From an uncultured Opitutaceae bacterium (GTDB taxonomy: Bacteria; Verrucomicrobiota; Verrucomicrobiia; Opitutales; Opitutaceae): 64,000 nucleotides of DNA. The position numbers and the translations under genes were made by a program. Position 1 is the first letter of the stretch. Each line of letters begins with the position of its first letter. This document shows, piece after piece, positions 54,282-63,359 of this stretch. The stretch covers positions 3,109,627 through 3,173,626 of the forward strand of contig OX638348.1 of NCBI GenBank assembly GCA_951813085.1, given 5' to 3'. The notes beneath the pieces are model-generated. The model saw nothing but the letters and a program-made list of their open reading frames with translations, ran no database searches and had not been told where the DNA came from.

Positions 54282-55826
54282 ATGAGCGAAATAAATCGAT
54301 CTAGATTACTATGGGCCGGCTTCATGGCGATTCTCGCCGCCGGAGTGGGTTTTGCCGTCCGCGGCGGCATATTTGACAACTGGGCTGGCGAATATGGCTT
54401 CACAGGCACCCAACTCGGCGCCATCGGCGGAGCCGGATTCTCAGGCTTTTGCTTCGGCATTATCATTGGCGGCGTCATCGTCGACAAGATCGGCTACGGC
54501 AAGCTCGTCCTCCTAGCGCTCGCTTGTCACGTGCTTTCAGCCTTCGTTACATTTGGAGCGTGCGGCGATAGCGCCTATGCTTTCTTGTTCTGGGGCATGT
54601 TCATTTTCGCCTATGCGAATGGAACTCTCGAAGCGGTCGCCAATCCTCTCGTAGCCACGCTTTATCCCGAGAACCGTACTCACTATTTGAACATCCTCCA
54701 CGCTTCCTGGCCAGCAGGCATGATTGTCGGCGCGGTAATTGGATGGGTACTGGACGACCAAGTGGGAATGCACTGGAAATGGCAGCTAGCCATCTACCTG
54801 GTTCCCACCGCAATTTACGGTATCATGTTCCTCGGCCAAAAGTATCCGAAATCCGAAGCCAACGAAAAGGGCCTTGGACTGGGCGACATGATGAAGGACG
54901 TCGGAATCTTGGGCGGACTCGTAATCTGCTACCTGCTTTCGATTTTCCTCTCAACCCTAGGGGTCTCATTTCTATCACCGACCGTTATCTATATCATAGC
55001 GTTCGTCCTCTTGGTTGCCATCGGCTACATCACCAAGTTTTCAATGGGATCGATTCTCCTCTTCATCCTTTTCGTTGCGCACGCTCTCGTAGGCGCAGTC
55101 GAGCTGGGAACAGATGGATGGGTGCAAAACATTACCGGAAACATTCTTACTTCCGAGCAAGGCAAGATTCTCTTCGTCTGGACATCAGCGATCATGTTCG
55201 CGCTTCGCTTCTGCGCTGAGTTCATCGAAACGCGCCTCAAGCTTTCGCCCATAGGGATATTGCTTGTATGTTCGATTCTTGCGTTCGTCGGTTTGAACAT
55301 GGCTGCAGGAATGACCAGTTTCCTTGGCGCAATGCTCGCCTTGGGCATCTACGCCGTTGGTAAGACATTCTTCTGGCCCACCATGCTGGCCGTCGCTGGC
55401 GACCGCTATCCCCATACCGGCGCCGTCGCGATGAGTATCATGGGCGGCATCGGAATGCTTTCGGCAGGCCTACTCGGATCGCCAGGACTCGGATTTGCCA
55501 AGGATCACTACTCAAGCAAAGCCTTGGGAGAGTCTAACCCAGCCATCTATGAAGTCGTCAAAGCGGACGCTCCGAGCTCTTTCCTATGGCTTAGCACCAC
55601 AGGACTCGACGGAACCAAGTTGAGCGAAGCCCAAGGCCGCGTAACTGAAGGCAATGCACTTCCTGGTGACGACGACATCGTCGCAGCCAGTATTGAGGGC
55701 GACCGCAAGACCTTGAAAGCGGATGCTTACATCCCGCTCACCATGGCCGCCATCTACCTCGGTATCATGCTCTACTTCAAATCGACCGGAGGGTATAGAC
55801 GCCTCACGATCGAAGAGGCCACCTGA
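54282..55826 (+). CDS. Major facilitator superfamily transporter
   Basis: 514 aa with about 12-14 membrane helices. [20 protein letters not shown] and [24 protein letters not shown] (loop 2-3 motif IVDKIGYGK, variant of motif A) mark the N-terminal half, which also has [20 protein letters not shown] as in FucP/GlcP-like sugar permeases. A ribosome-binding site AAGAGG lies 13 nt before the ATG. The gene follows the sugar dehydrogenase and precedes a sulfatase, so a sugar or sugar acid is a reasonable substrate guess. It ends in a strong terminator. Confidence 0.87.
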   Translation: MSEINRSRLLWAGFMAILAAGVGFAVRGGIFDNWAGEYGFTGTQLGAIGGAGFSGFCFGIIIGGVIVDKIGYGKLVLLALACHVLSAFVTFGACGDSAYAFLFWGMFIFAYANGTLEAVANPLVATLYPENRTHYLNILHASWPAGMIVGAVIGWVLDDQVGMHWKWQLAIYLVPTAIYGIMFLGQKYPKSEANEKGLGLGDMMKDVGILGGLVICYLLSIFLSTLGVSFLSPTVIYIIAFVLLVAIGYITKFSMGSILLFILFVAHALVGAVELGTDGWVQNITGNILTSEQGKILFVWTSAIMFALRFCAEFIETRLKLSPIGILLVCSILAFVGLNMAAGMTSFLGAMLALGIYAVGKTFFWPTMLAVAGDRYPHTGAVAMSIMGGIGMLSAGLLGSPGLGFAKDHYSSKALGESNPAIYEVVKADAPSSFLWLSTTGLDGTKLSEAQGRVTEGNALPGDDDIVAASIEGDRKTLKADAYIPLTMAAIYLGIMLYFKSTGGYRRLTIEEAT

Positions 55827-55850
55827 CCCAGAAAGTAGATTTCAATTTCA

Positions 55851-55879
55851 AGGCGCTGTCTTGCGACAGCGCCTTTTTC
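55851..55879 (+). terminator. Rho-independent terminator after the MFS gene
   Basis: Perfect 10-bp stem AGGCGCTGTC / GACAGCGCCT, loop TTGC, followed by a T run. Confidence 0.93.
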
Positions 55880-55893
55880 GTATCCGAAATACA

Positions 55894-56143
55894 GTCAACG
55901 CTCTCTGCGAGAGCTAGGATCCCTCCTTCGGAGGGAAATAAGTTTCAGCTACGCTGAAAGTAAGGTTCGAACTCCTTAAGCATTAATTCCAGCGATGCTG
56001 GATCCTTAATGGCTCGCGTCAGCGAGACTCCTAGTCCCGACAGGTCGGGACTAGGACAGAATTCGGCGCTAACGTCGCTCGAACCCATCATATAAGTTCT
56101 GAAAGCGCATCATGTGATGCGAGGTACGAGCGTATCCTGTTAA
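55894..56143 (+). repeat. 250-bp hairpin-chain repeat, direct copy (pairs with 49932-50179)
   Basis: CGCTCTC-TGC-GAGAG, CCCTC-CTTCG-GAGGG, TTTCAGC-TAC-GCTGAAA, TTCGAACTCCTTAAGCATTA, CCAGCGATGCTGG, CTCGCGTCAGCGAG, GTCCCGACAGGTCGGGAC, AATTCGGCGCTAACGTCGCT, then a diverged unit A ending GTATCCTGTTAA. Loops differ from the partner copy; stems are kept. Confidence 0.85.
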
Positions 56144-56167
56144 CAATTCATAGTTGTCCGCTTCGCT

Positions 56168-57854
56168 CTACAATCGCTCGATCTCCACATCGAAGGCTTT
56201 CGAAATCACCTTCCCGCTCAAGTCCTCGGTCCATATGTCCAGCATCCCCTCGCCAGACTTCAATTCGATTTCCACGCTACTTTGAGCCGAGGCCATGCGG
56301 ATCCGGCGCTCTTCTCCTAACCAGCGAATCCCCATGACCGCTCCCAAGAACTGAGGGTCGGTTTTAGCGATTCGAAAGCGGCCTTCATTCTCAATTAGAA
56401 TCGGCCAGCCAAGGGGCTCTGGATCGGTCCCGTAGTGGCGATGCCCATCCTGATAACGGCACAGCAAAGAAGGATTTTCGTGCTCCGTTCCCACGTGAAT
56501 AGTTTCCGGCTGAAACTCGCGTTCCGCCTGCATTGCCCGATACCAAGCTTCGTACTCCGACTGCAATCGGCGCAAGATTTCGCGGTTCGTCTTCGATAGA
56601 TTCATCGATTCCGACGGATCCAACTCCAGGTCATAGAGCTCCAGTTCTAGATTCGCAGTATCCGCAGAAAAATGACTCGCATTGGCCGTCTTCGGATAGC
56701 TCACCAGCTTGTACCTCTGCATGATCGCCGTTGCATTTTGATAAGGAGCTTGAACGATGGATTTTATATGCTGCGTAAACAGCGTACGGTCCGGCCATTC
56801 CGATGACGACTGGCTCCCGGTCCAAGAGCGGCGCCAAGCTCTTCCCATCGATGACGGGATCCTGGGGAATATCGATTCCTGCAATTTCCAGCAATGTCGG
56901 AAATAGGTCAATATGGGCGGCGATGCGATCGATTCGCTTGCCTGCCTCTAAGCGATCGGGCCATCTCACATAAAATGGTACGCGTATCCCTCCTTCGTAT
57001 ACATTCGCTTTAGCGCCCCGCAAATCCGCATTATAGCGTCCCCGCGTTGGTCCATTGTCACTCATAAAAACTACGAGCGTATCATCGTCGATCCCCTGGG
57101 TCTCGAGCTGAGCCATCATCGCTCCAAAATTGTCGTCCAGGTTCTTGAGCATGCCATAGATTTTCGCAGTCGCCTCGCTTAGACCCTCCTCCTCGAAAAC
57201 GCGGCTATACTGATCCGCCACGACGAGCGACGTATGCGGGACATTCAGGGGAATGTAGAGAAAGAAGGGCTTTTCGGTGTCTTCCTTCAAGAACGAGAGA
57301 GCGCCCTCGAAAAACAGGTCCGTGCAATACCCCTTCGCCTTGATGCGCTCCCCATTGAGCCAAAGGACTGGATTGAAATAGTCCGCATCCGTATCGGGCG
57401 TTTGTCCAATACCGCCGGACTTATGGATCAGCGTTTCCTCGAACCCCTGATCCTGAGGGCGCATGGGATAGTTGTCCCCTAGATGCCATTTTCCGAAAAT
57501 GCCCGTGCGATAGCCTACATTTCGAAACGCTTCTGCAATGGTATACTCATCACCGAACATTTTCGCTGCGCCACGAGACGTATGCAAAATGCCCGTACGC
57601 AGATGATAGCGCCCCGTCATGATACTGGCCCGAGTCGGGGAGCAAAGCGGATTCACATAGAACCGCTCCATCCCAAGCGCTTGAGACGCAAAGGCATCCA
57701 GATGGGGCGTATCGATCGCCTCGTTTCCATGAACGCCCAAATCCCCGTACCCTTGATCATCCGTTAGGACCAAGATGATATTAGGCCTTTCACCTGCGCC
57801 CGAAGCGCAAAGAACCATGAGCAAACTAAAAGCAAATGCTGCAAACCGCATCAC
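56168..57854 (-). pseudogene. Sulfatase with a single frameshift
   Basis: Two minus-strand frames together make one sulfatase of about 560 aa. The N-terminal frame (from 57854) has a signal peptide, LVLTDDQGYGDLGVHG, formylglycine signature CSPTRASIMTGRYH, GIFGKWHLGDNYP, FMSDNGPTRGRY and ends its sensible part at GKSLAPLLDREPV. The C-terminal frame (ending 56168) continues EWPDRTLFTQH...KLVSYPKT, then the extra beta domain ending ISKAFDVEIERL. Skipping one base in the GG near 56801 restores LLDREPVVI-EWPDRTLF. It resembles the intact sulfatase at 41372-43108. The catalytic half is intact, but truncation would probably destabilise it. Assembly error is possible. Confidence 0.85.
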
Positions 57855-57893
57855 GCCTATTGTCTTACAAAGAAGTTGGTTGGACCCCGCAGT

Positions 57894-58802
57894 TTAGCCC
57901 GGTTTGAATGAGAGATTCTCGACGGGTTTCTTGTTGTTGGGCTTGGGTTTAAGCTGCCTGGGGTGGAGATCGCCCGAAGGGCGGTCGGAGCCGCAGGCAG
58001 GCTGGATTTGCCTTGTGGCAAACTCGCTGGGCGTTAGCGCGCCTGGCGATCCATGGGGCCTATGATTGCTGCAGCAGTCCTTCCAGTCCGCGAAGATCAC
58101 GCGCGATTCGCTGAGCGTGCGGATCAGCTCGCGGTCGAGGCGTTCCTCGCGGAAGCGGCCGTTGAAGCTTTCGGCGTATCCGTTCCGGCAAGGGCGGCCC
58201 GGATCGATGCATAGAGCCTCGATCCCGTTCTCGGCAAGCCAGCCCTGGATGGCCTTGGCGATGAGCTCGGGCCCGTTGCCCGAGCGGATGCATTCGGGAG
58301 CCCCATGCTCGCGGATCGCCTCCTGCAGCGGGGCCAGCGCGTCGGAGGCCTTGATCGCCCGGTCGGCATGGATGCAATGGCGCTGGCGAGCGCATTCGCC
58401 TATCAGGTCGAAGGCCCGCAGCTTGCCTCCCCGCTGGGCGTAGTCCGAGACGAGGCCCCAGGCCCGGACGCGGTTGCGGCGAAGCGCCTTCCGCGGAAGC
58501 CCCGCGCAGAGCCCCTGCCGCCGCCTGCGAGGGCGGCGAGGCGGCACTTGCAGCCCCTCTTCCCTGCGGACGCGCTGGACCAGCCTCTTGTTCGCGCGGT
58601 AGCCAAGCGTCGGCTGCTCCCCCGGAAGGCGGACGATCTCCGGCTCCAGCAAGCGCTTCCCCTCGGGCTTGGGCTTCGGGCGATAGCGGAGCGTCGAGCG
58701 GCTGATCCCCAGCCACCGGCAAACGGCTCTCCCGGAACGCGACAGCGCGGACTGGACCTTCGCCGCAACCCCGCGCCGGCGCTCCGGGCTCAGAGGTTTT
58801 TC
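57894..58802 (-). pseudogene. IS3-family transposase orfB (integrase part), catalytic residues altered
   Basis: About 300 aa in the -1 frame relative to orfA, joined at GGGGAAAAAC (58805-58796): EKPLSPERRRGVAAKVQSAL, CRWLGISRSTLRYRPKPKPE, then an rve integrase core. The DDE triad looks broken: the usual W-S-M-D-F-V-S-D reads AWGLVSD, and the second Asp segment (usually VDNGPEF) reads RSGNGPEL. The Glu segment is kept (YAESFNGRFREERLDREL). The C-terminal tail is KPNNKKPVENLSFKPG. Very GC-rich, arginine-rich translation. Probably inactive. Confidence 0.75.
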
Positions 58803-59056
58803 CCCAGCGCGATCTCCAGGGCCTTCGTCTTGAGCAGCTGGTCGGCAAGCAGCTTCTTGAGCTCGGTGTTCTCCTTCTCCAGGTCGCGGAGGCGCTGAGC
58901 CTCCTTAAGATCCATGCCTCCGTACTTGCTCTTCCAGCGGTAGAAGCTCTGCGAGCTGATGCTGCGCCTGCGGCAGATCCCCTCGGTCCGAAGCCCCGTG
59001 TCGGCCTCCCTCAGTATGCGGATTATCTGCTCGGTCGCGCGTCTTGTCTTTTTCAT
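58790..59056 (-). CDS. IS3-family transposase orfA
   Basis: 88 aa. Helix-turn-helix (KKTRRATEQIIRILREADTG, RRRSISSQSFYRWKSKYGG) followed by a leucine-zipper-like coiled coil (EAQRLRDLEKENTELKKLLA). It binds the IS ends and is fused to OrfB by frameshifting in intact members. The stop (58790) overlaps the orfB frame by about 13 bp. Confidence 0.88.
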   Translation of the reverse strand: MKKTRRATEQIIRILREADTGLRTEGICRRRSISSQSFYRWKSKYGGMDLKEAQRLRDLEKENTELKKLLADQLLKTKALEIALGKNL

Positions 59057-59231
59057 CGATGATGTCCTTTCGTTGATCGACGAAAATCACCTCATCAAAA
59101 GTGGGCTAGTTCCCGGGGTCCCAACCATAGGGATATTTGAAGCCTTGAAAATAAGCGCTTTAGAATCTTTACCCTTCCGCCAAATTTCTATAACACGGAT
59201 GAAATAGATCTCACCGTGACCTCAATCTGCC

Positions 59232-59918
59232 ATGGATAGTAAAAAACCTCTTATCGTTGTACTAATAATCGCGCTCTTACTCGCAGGATTCTTTGCATTC
59301 AAGTCAATGGATGCTAGCAAGAGCACTGAAGCTGAACGCGCCCGAATCGCTGAACTCGAGCAAGCAATCGCCGAGAAAGAGCAGCTGGCGAGCGCAGAAG
59401 CTCAGAAAGCTGCATTGGCTGAAGAAGCCCGGAGGCTCGCAGAAGAGAAAGCAACTAAAGAGGCCGCTGCCCAAAAGGCCCGCCTCGAGGAAATTGCCGC
59501 GCTGAAAGCGAGCGAGAATGCTGCCAAAGCCAAGGCAGAAGCCCTGAGAGCCGAAGCGGAAAAAGAAGCAGCTCGACTGGAAGCCGAACGCAAGAATATC
59601 GAATTGCAAGCCACCCGCCTTCAAGCTCTGCGAGAAAAAGAGGCGTCCGAAGCAGCCGCAAAGCTAAAAGCAGCCCGCCAGGCCTTGGCGGAGGCTGAGT
59701 CACAAGGGCGCAAGGATGTAGCCGCAGCTCGTGAGGAAGCGCGATTAGCAGCGATAAAGGAAATGGAAGCCCGCGCGGCCGCTCGAGGACAAATGGCGAT
59801 GACGGAAGTGGTTTCAGAAAGTAGAGCCGCCAGTCCTACGACTCGCGCCTACACGCCGATATACTCTCCTAAAACGGATCGAAATCGCATGCAGCCCTCT
59901 TATCTGTTAAGACAATAA
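59232..59918 (+). CDS. Membrane-anchored coiled-coil protein, unknown function
   Basis: 228 aa. A short N-terminal cytoplasmic end (MDSKKP), one membrane helix (LIVVLIIALLLAGFFAFKSM, residues 7-26), then about 150 residues of Ala/Glu/Lys/Arg-rich heptad coiled coil (e.g. EAERARIAELEQAIAEKEQL, AARLEAERKNIELQATRLQA) and a short Pro/Ser/Thr/Tyr-rich tail ending SYLLRQ. Looks like a single-pass protein with a periplasmic coiled coil, similar in style to TolA-like rods but without a recognisable TolA end domain. Function not known. It stands alone with its own terminator. Confidence 0.7.
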   Translation: MDSKKPLIVVLIIALLLAGFFAFKSMDASKSTEAERARIAELEQAIAEKEQLASAEAQKAALAEEARRLAEEKATKEAAAQKARLEEIAALKASENAAKAKAEALRAEAEKEAARLEAERKNIELQATRLQALREKEASEAAAKLKAARQALAEAESQGRKDVAAAREEARLAAIKEMEARAAARGQMAMTEVVSESRAASPTTRAYTPIYSPKTDRNRMQPSYLLRQ

Positions 59919-59965
59919 TTGATTGCCGTAATCGCAAAGCTAACGCGCTTTCGACCAAAAAATCT

Positions 59966-59993
59966 GCCGATGCATTACTGCATCGGCTTTTTT
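59966..59993 (+). terminator. Rho-independent terminator after the coiled-coil gene
   Basis: Perfect 9-bp stem GCCGATGCA / TGCATCGGC, loop TTAC, then TTTTTT. An A-run on its left (59957-59961) means it could also stop minus-strand transcription from the convergent methyltransferase gene, which ends at 59999. Confidence 0.93.
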
Positions 59994-59998
59994 GCGAT

Positions 59999-60733
59999 CT
60001 AGAATCGACAGTTTTCAGAGAATGACCGCGTTGCTTCCGTCTCACTAGAAATTTCGCTCCTCATGCGGCTCGATTCGATCGACCATCCGGTTAGTTCGAG
60101 GTCTTCAATTACCTCCTCCTGATGCGGAACGTGCATGAACGTCGTCCCATGAGCTGTCTTAAAATGCCGATCGCCCTCCTCTAGGAGATTGGGATTTCTT
60201 GTAACATCGTGACTGAAATCGCCCTCGTCCTGAAAGACGTTCCGATAGAGCGGGTCATCGCGATCAAGCGTCGTGAAAATGAAAACTCCAGCCGACGCAA
60301 GCGCCCTCTTGATCTCCCGCAAAGCGCGTCGGCGAAGATTCCGACCAGGGATTTGCATCAAGCCATTGAAACCGAATATCGCTATGTCGAAACGACCATT
60401 TTCAACGCTCAAGTCCGTCGCATCTTCCTGTTCAAATACTACCGGCATCTCGAGGCAACGCGCGATATGGGTCGCCTCAATAACCATTTGCTGCGACAGG
60501 TCTACACCGACTATATTTCGATAGCCCAGCCGCCATAGACCAAAGGCGATGCGCCCCGCGCCGCAGCCAATATCCAATATGCGATGGTCGCGGCGTATCC
60601 AGTCTCGAAAAGCCGCCTCCTCAGACTTCCAAAGTCCAATGTTCGCCACTGCGCGGGCATAGTGAGACACCGTCTTGGGATCATCAAAGTAGGCTTGAAT
60701 ACGCTCTAGATCGATTGGCCAATCATAATCCAT
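59999..60733 (-). CDS. SAM-dependent methyltransferase (class I)
   Basis: 244 aa. Rossmann-fold methyltransferase: motif I ILDIGCGAGRIAFGLWRLGY (residues about 52-71), motif II NIVGVDLSQQMV, a DATDL segment near residue 107, motif IV FDIAIFGFNGLMQIPG. It belongs to the broad methyltransferase 11/25 group; the substrate (small molecule, lipid or protein) cannot be told. It is divergent from rplU with 76 bp between starts and convergent with the coiled-coil gene. Confidence 0.85.
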   Translation of the reverse strand: MDYDWPIDLERIQAYFDDPKTVSHYARAVANIGLWKSEEAAFRDWIRRDHRILDIGCGAGRIAFGLWRLGYRNIVGVDLSQQMVIEATHIARCLEMPVVFEQEDATDLSVENGRFDIAIFGFNGLMQIPGRNLRRRALREIKRALASAGVFIFTTLDRDDPLYRNVFQDEGDFSHDVTRNPNLLEEGDRHFKTAHGTTFMHVPHQEEVIEDLELTGWSIESSRMRSEISSETEATRSFSENCRF

Positions 60734-60809
60734 GCATTTGATAGAAAATTTTCAGAAAAAAGATTGATTCAGCCAGAAGAACTGCCCTTATTGCACGGTT
60801 TTATTTCAA

Positions 60810-61124
60810 ATGAAAGCAACCATCCAAACCCAGGGCAAGCAGTACACTGTTCAAGAAGGCGACGTTCTTGTCCTCAATCGCTATCCTGAAACCGAAGCCG
60901 GTTCCAAACTCGAGATTAGCGAAGTGCTCACTCTTGGCGAAGGCGATGGGTTTCAACTCGGCGCTCCTTTTGTAAAGGGCGCCAAGGTAACCGCTACGAT
61001 CCTAGAAAACAAGCGGGGCCGCAAAGTCGTCATATTCAAGAAAAAGAAACGCAAAGGCTACAACCGCCGCCGCGGACATCGGCAAGAGCTTTCCGTAATC
61101 AAGATCGACTCCATCGAGTCGTAG
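60810..61124 (+). CDS. rplU: 50S ribosomal protein L21
   Basis: 104 aa, standard length. Family segments: [27 protein letters not shown], the core [20 protein letters not shown], the [16 protein letters not shown] basic patch and the C-terminal LSVIKIDSI. It binds 23S rRNA in the large subunit. It forms the usual rplU-rpmA pair with the next gene 27 bp downstream. Confidence 0.98.
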   Translation: MKATIQTQGKQYTVQEGDVLVLNRYPETEAGSKLEISEVLTLGEGDGFQLGAPFVKGAKVTATILENKRGRKVVIFKKKKRKGYNRRRGHRQELSVIKIDSIES

Positions 61125-61151
61125 TCACCCAACCAAGGAGAATTTCGAGAA

Positions 61152-61394
61152 ATGGCTCATAAAAAAGGACAAGGAACGAGTAAGAACGGGCGCGACAGCG
61201 CAGCTCAACGCCTCGGCATAAAGAAGTTCGGCGGCCAGCAAGTTATCGCAGGCAATATCATCGTAAGGCAACGCGGCACCCGATTCCACCCTGGCTTGAA
61301 CGTAGGCATGGGACGTGATCACACGCTCTTCGCTCTCAAGGATGGCGTGGTCAAATTCGACAAGGCTCACAGAAAAGTCGAAGTCGAAGCATAA
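61152..61394 (+). CDS. rpmA: 50S ribosomal protein L27
   Basis: 80 aa. Starts [16 protein letters not shown], the conserved L27 N-terminus that reaches the peptidyl-transferase centre, followed by [40 protein letters not shown] strong ribosome-binding site AAGGAG (61135-61140) precedes the ATG by 11 nt. Co-transcribed with rplU. The start MAHKK means no cleaved N-terminal extension of the Firmicutes type. Confidence 0.98.
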   Translation: MAHKKGQGTSKNGRDSAAQRLGIKKFGGQQVIAGNIIVRQRGTRFHPGLNVGMGRDHTLFALKDGVVKFDKAHRKVEVEA

Positions 61395-61418
61395 AGAAAT
61401 CGATAAATCCCAAATTTC

Positions 61419-61455
61419 AGCGCCCTTTCCCCTTTCCTAGGGATGAGGGCTTTTT
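61419..61455 (+). terminator. Probable terminator after rpmA
   Basis: Imperfect hairpin AGCGCCCT-TTCCCC...GGGAT-GAGGGCT followed by five T, 25 bp after the rpmA stop. Confidence 0.7.
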
Positions 61456-61508
61456 CGTGGATTCATTCAAGCGCCAGGGAGTTGTGAGCGATAACTACCC
61501 TAGGCAAG

Positions 61509-61862
61509 ATGAACGACAAACGACTCAATGAGCTCCTTAGGCAGCGCGCCCTCATCGAAGAGCATATAATTTGGCTAGATGCGGAAATCGATGAACTTCA
61601 AGGAAGCGTGTCTAATTCGCCGAGTCCGGTCCCCGCAAACCGATTAGAACCGATCGAGGATTCAAGCCCTGCGCCCGAAGTAGCCCTTCCACCTTCAGAA
61701 GACGACCCAAACCCTGCATCTGCGATTGCGGACATCTACGAGGAATTGGGGCCCGAAACCGAGGGATCCGCCAAGGATGCTCGAAAAGGTTGCCTGATGA
61801 TCTTTGGAATCGCCTTCCTCGCGCTCGCCGGTCTAGCAACCTGGGTTTGGCTCGCTTACTAG
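61509..61862 (+). CDS. Small hypothetical protein with C-terminal membrane helix
   Basis: 117 aa. An N-terminal helical/coiled-coil stretch (MNDKRLNELLRQRALIEEHI then IWLDAEIDELQG), an acidic, proline-rich middle (about residues 35-90) and a C-terminal membrane helix (CLMIFGIAFLALAGLATWVW). The layout is that of a tail-anchored protein. No family recognised. It lies after the rpmA terminator and is convergent with the FAD oxidoreductase. Confidence 0.65.
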   Translation: MNDKRLNELLRQRALIEEHIIWLDAEIDELQGSVSNSPSPVPANRLEPIEDSSPAPEVALPPSEDDPNPASAIADIYEELGPETEGSAKDARKGCLMIFGIAFLALAGLATWVWLAY

Positions 61863-61883
61863 GCTTGCCGCAATTGTAGCCCA

Positions 61884-63284
61884 CTACCGCAAGGCATGCG
61901 TATTCGCCATCGCGATGCCGCTCATCATGCTACCCACGATGCCGAGAAAGCCTTGATCCGTGCCGCAAACGAACAAGTTGGCGACGGGAGTCGATCCATC
62001 CTTCGCCTTTTGGGGAGCTCCATAGATCGCTCCCCTTCGTTTCCAAGTATATCGCTCGACTGTCTTAGGCGTAAACATATCATGGGCAATGCAGTCCGAA
62101 TCATAGCTGAGATCCGTATCGGGCATGAAGCGCCTTGCCGCATCCCAAATCAACGGACGCCAATGCTCCTTGTTCTTTGTGTATTCTGTCTCAGAATACG
62201 ATTTCCAAGTATCGTAGTTAGCTAAGCAAGTCACGCGGACGATACCCTCTGGCAATCCGAGATCTCCATATTCGAAATTATTAGGGATGCAAATAACTCC
62301 ACTCGTCAGGTCTACCGGGTCTTCGGATGCACGATAGGCGAATCGATCGCGGCTATTGAAGAATATGATCGTATCCTCGCCCCAGCCAAAGCGATCCGGC
62401 GACTTGTCGAATATCGAAATAGTCTCCGTGAACGAAAGTTGACCCACATTCGATTCAGCTTTCCCACCCATACTAGGGGAACAAAGCGATAGGGTTTCGG
62501 GTAAGCCCGCTGATGAAAGCACGATATCTGCCTCCACCTCTTCCCCATCGTCGAGAATGAGTCGATCTACTTTCTCATTGCTAACGCGTATCTGGGAAAC
62601 GCCCGTCTTCATTCTTCGAATACCCCCTGCACTTTTGTACCGCTGAAGGAGTATCTTGATTATATTTCGTATCCCATCGAGAGGACGGGCAAATCCTTCG
62701 AGAAATATCGATTTAAACATCACCGCGAATTGACCGAAGTCCATATCGTCCTCCGTCGCGCTCCCATAATACATCAATGGGCAGAATAGCATGTCCTCAA
62801 GCAAGGGGTCGCCTATACAGCTTCGCGCAATCTCACGAGCGGATTGATAGGGGTAGTTGAATTCCGTATCGTCGAAACTCTTGACTGCATGCACGAGCTT
62901 TTGAAATCCGTCAATCTCACGGGGAAATTCGCGAGCGATTTCTGATTCGAGCACACCCACATCATTGGTGAAGCGAAGATCGCGCCCCGGAAAAGCGACC
63001 CGCGAGCCGATCTGTTCATGCAATCCCAGGTCTTCGCGACGGATTCGCAATTGCTTCAGTATTCTATTGAGCGGAGCCCCTTTCACGCCTGGCTTAACAA
63101 AATTCGTCATGGCATGGAGACCCACATCGAACTTACGTCCATCCTTGGCGTAGAAGCTATTCAAGCCACCCGGAGCGTAGTGTCGCTCGAATATGCACAC
63201 GCGCTTTCCAAAATGAGCCAATCGAATTCCTGCAGCGATACCCGACATCCCGGCCCCCAAAATCGCTACATCATATTTTTCCAT
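61884..63284 (-). CDS. FAD-dependent oxidoreductase, phytoene desaturase (CrtI)-like
   Basis: 466 aa. N-terminal dinucleotide-binding motif VAILGAGMSGIAAGIRLAHFG, then FERHYAPGGLNSFY; C-terminal FAD motif LFVCGTDQGFLGIVGSMMSGI. The overall layout is that of CrtI/carotene isomerase-like amine-oxidase-fold enzymes, which desaturate, isomerise or saturate polyenes. A gene for an acyl carrier protein lies 75 bp upstream and a ketoacyl synthase beyond it, which points to an acyl-chain or polyene product rather than a classical carotenoid. A terminator-like hairpin separates it from the carrier-protein gene. Confidence 0.83.
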   Translation of the reverse strand: MEKYDVAILGAGMSGIAAGIRLAHFGKRVCIFERHYAPGGLNSFYAKDGRKFDVGLHAMTNFVKPGVKGAPLNRILKQLRIRREDLGLHEQIGSRVAFPGRDLRFTNDVGVLESEIAREFPREIDGFQKLVHAVKSFDDTEFNYPYQSAREIARSCIGDPLLEDMLFCPLMYYGSATEDDMDFGQFAVMFKSIFLEGFARPLDGIRNIIKILLQRYKSAGGIRRMKTGVSQIRVSNEKVDRLILDDGEEVEADIVLSSAGLPETLSLCSPSMGGKAESNVGQLSFTETISIFDKSPDRFGWGEDTIIFFNSRDRFAYRASEDPVDLTSGVICIPNNFEYGDLGLPEGIVRVTCLANYDTWKSYSETEYTKNKEHWRPLIWDAARRFMPDTDLSYDSDCIAHDMFTPKTVERYTWKRRGAIYGAPQKAKDGSTPVANLFVCGTDQGFLGIVGSMMSGIAMANTHALR

Positions 63285-63308
63285 CTACTGTACCTAAGTT
63301 TGGGATAC

Positions 63309-63337
63309 AAAAATGGCCCGACAAAACCGCCGGGCCA
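63309..63337 (-). terminator. Terminator-like hairpin between acyl carrier protein and oxidoreductase genes
   Basis: On the minus strand TGGCCCG...CGGGCCA with a 10-base loop, followed by TTTTT. It lies between two same-strand genes, so it may reduce read-through into the oxidoreductase gene or separate the two units. Confidence 0.75.
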
Positions 63338-63359
63338 GAAATGCTAATTGAGACGCTGG

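Larger units (their letters stand above)
57877..59127 (-). mobile_element. IS3-family (IS407-like) insertion sequence, about 1.25 kb
   Basis: Ends TGGTTGG-ACCCCG... and ...CGGGGTCCCAACCA; imperfect inverted repeats of about 24 bp continue to TTTAGCCC / GGGCTAGT. The element begins TG and ends CA as usual for IS3. It has overlapping orfA and orfB with a -1 arrangement. It is strikingly GC-rich compared with neighbours. I find no clear 3-4 bp target duplication. It sits 22 bp upstream of the sulfatase start and may cut off that gene's promoter. Confidence 0.85.

Noticed and set aside
58060..58848. Alternative minus-strand frame (262 aa) in the IS element
   Set aside because: High GC keeps all frames open; only the other frame matches the IS3 integrase, and this one is Arg/Ala/Gly-rich without motifs.
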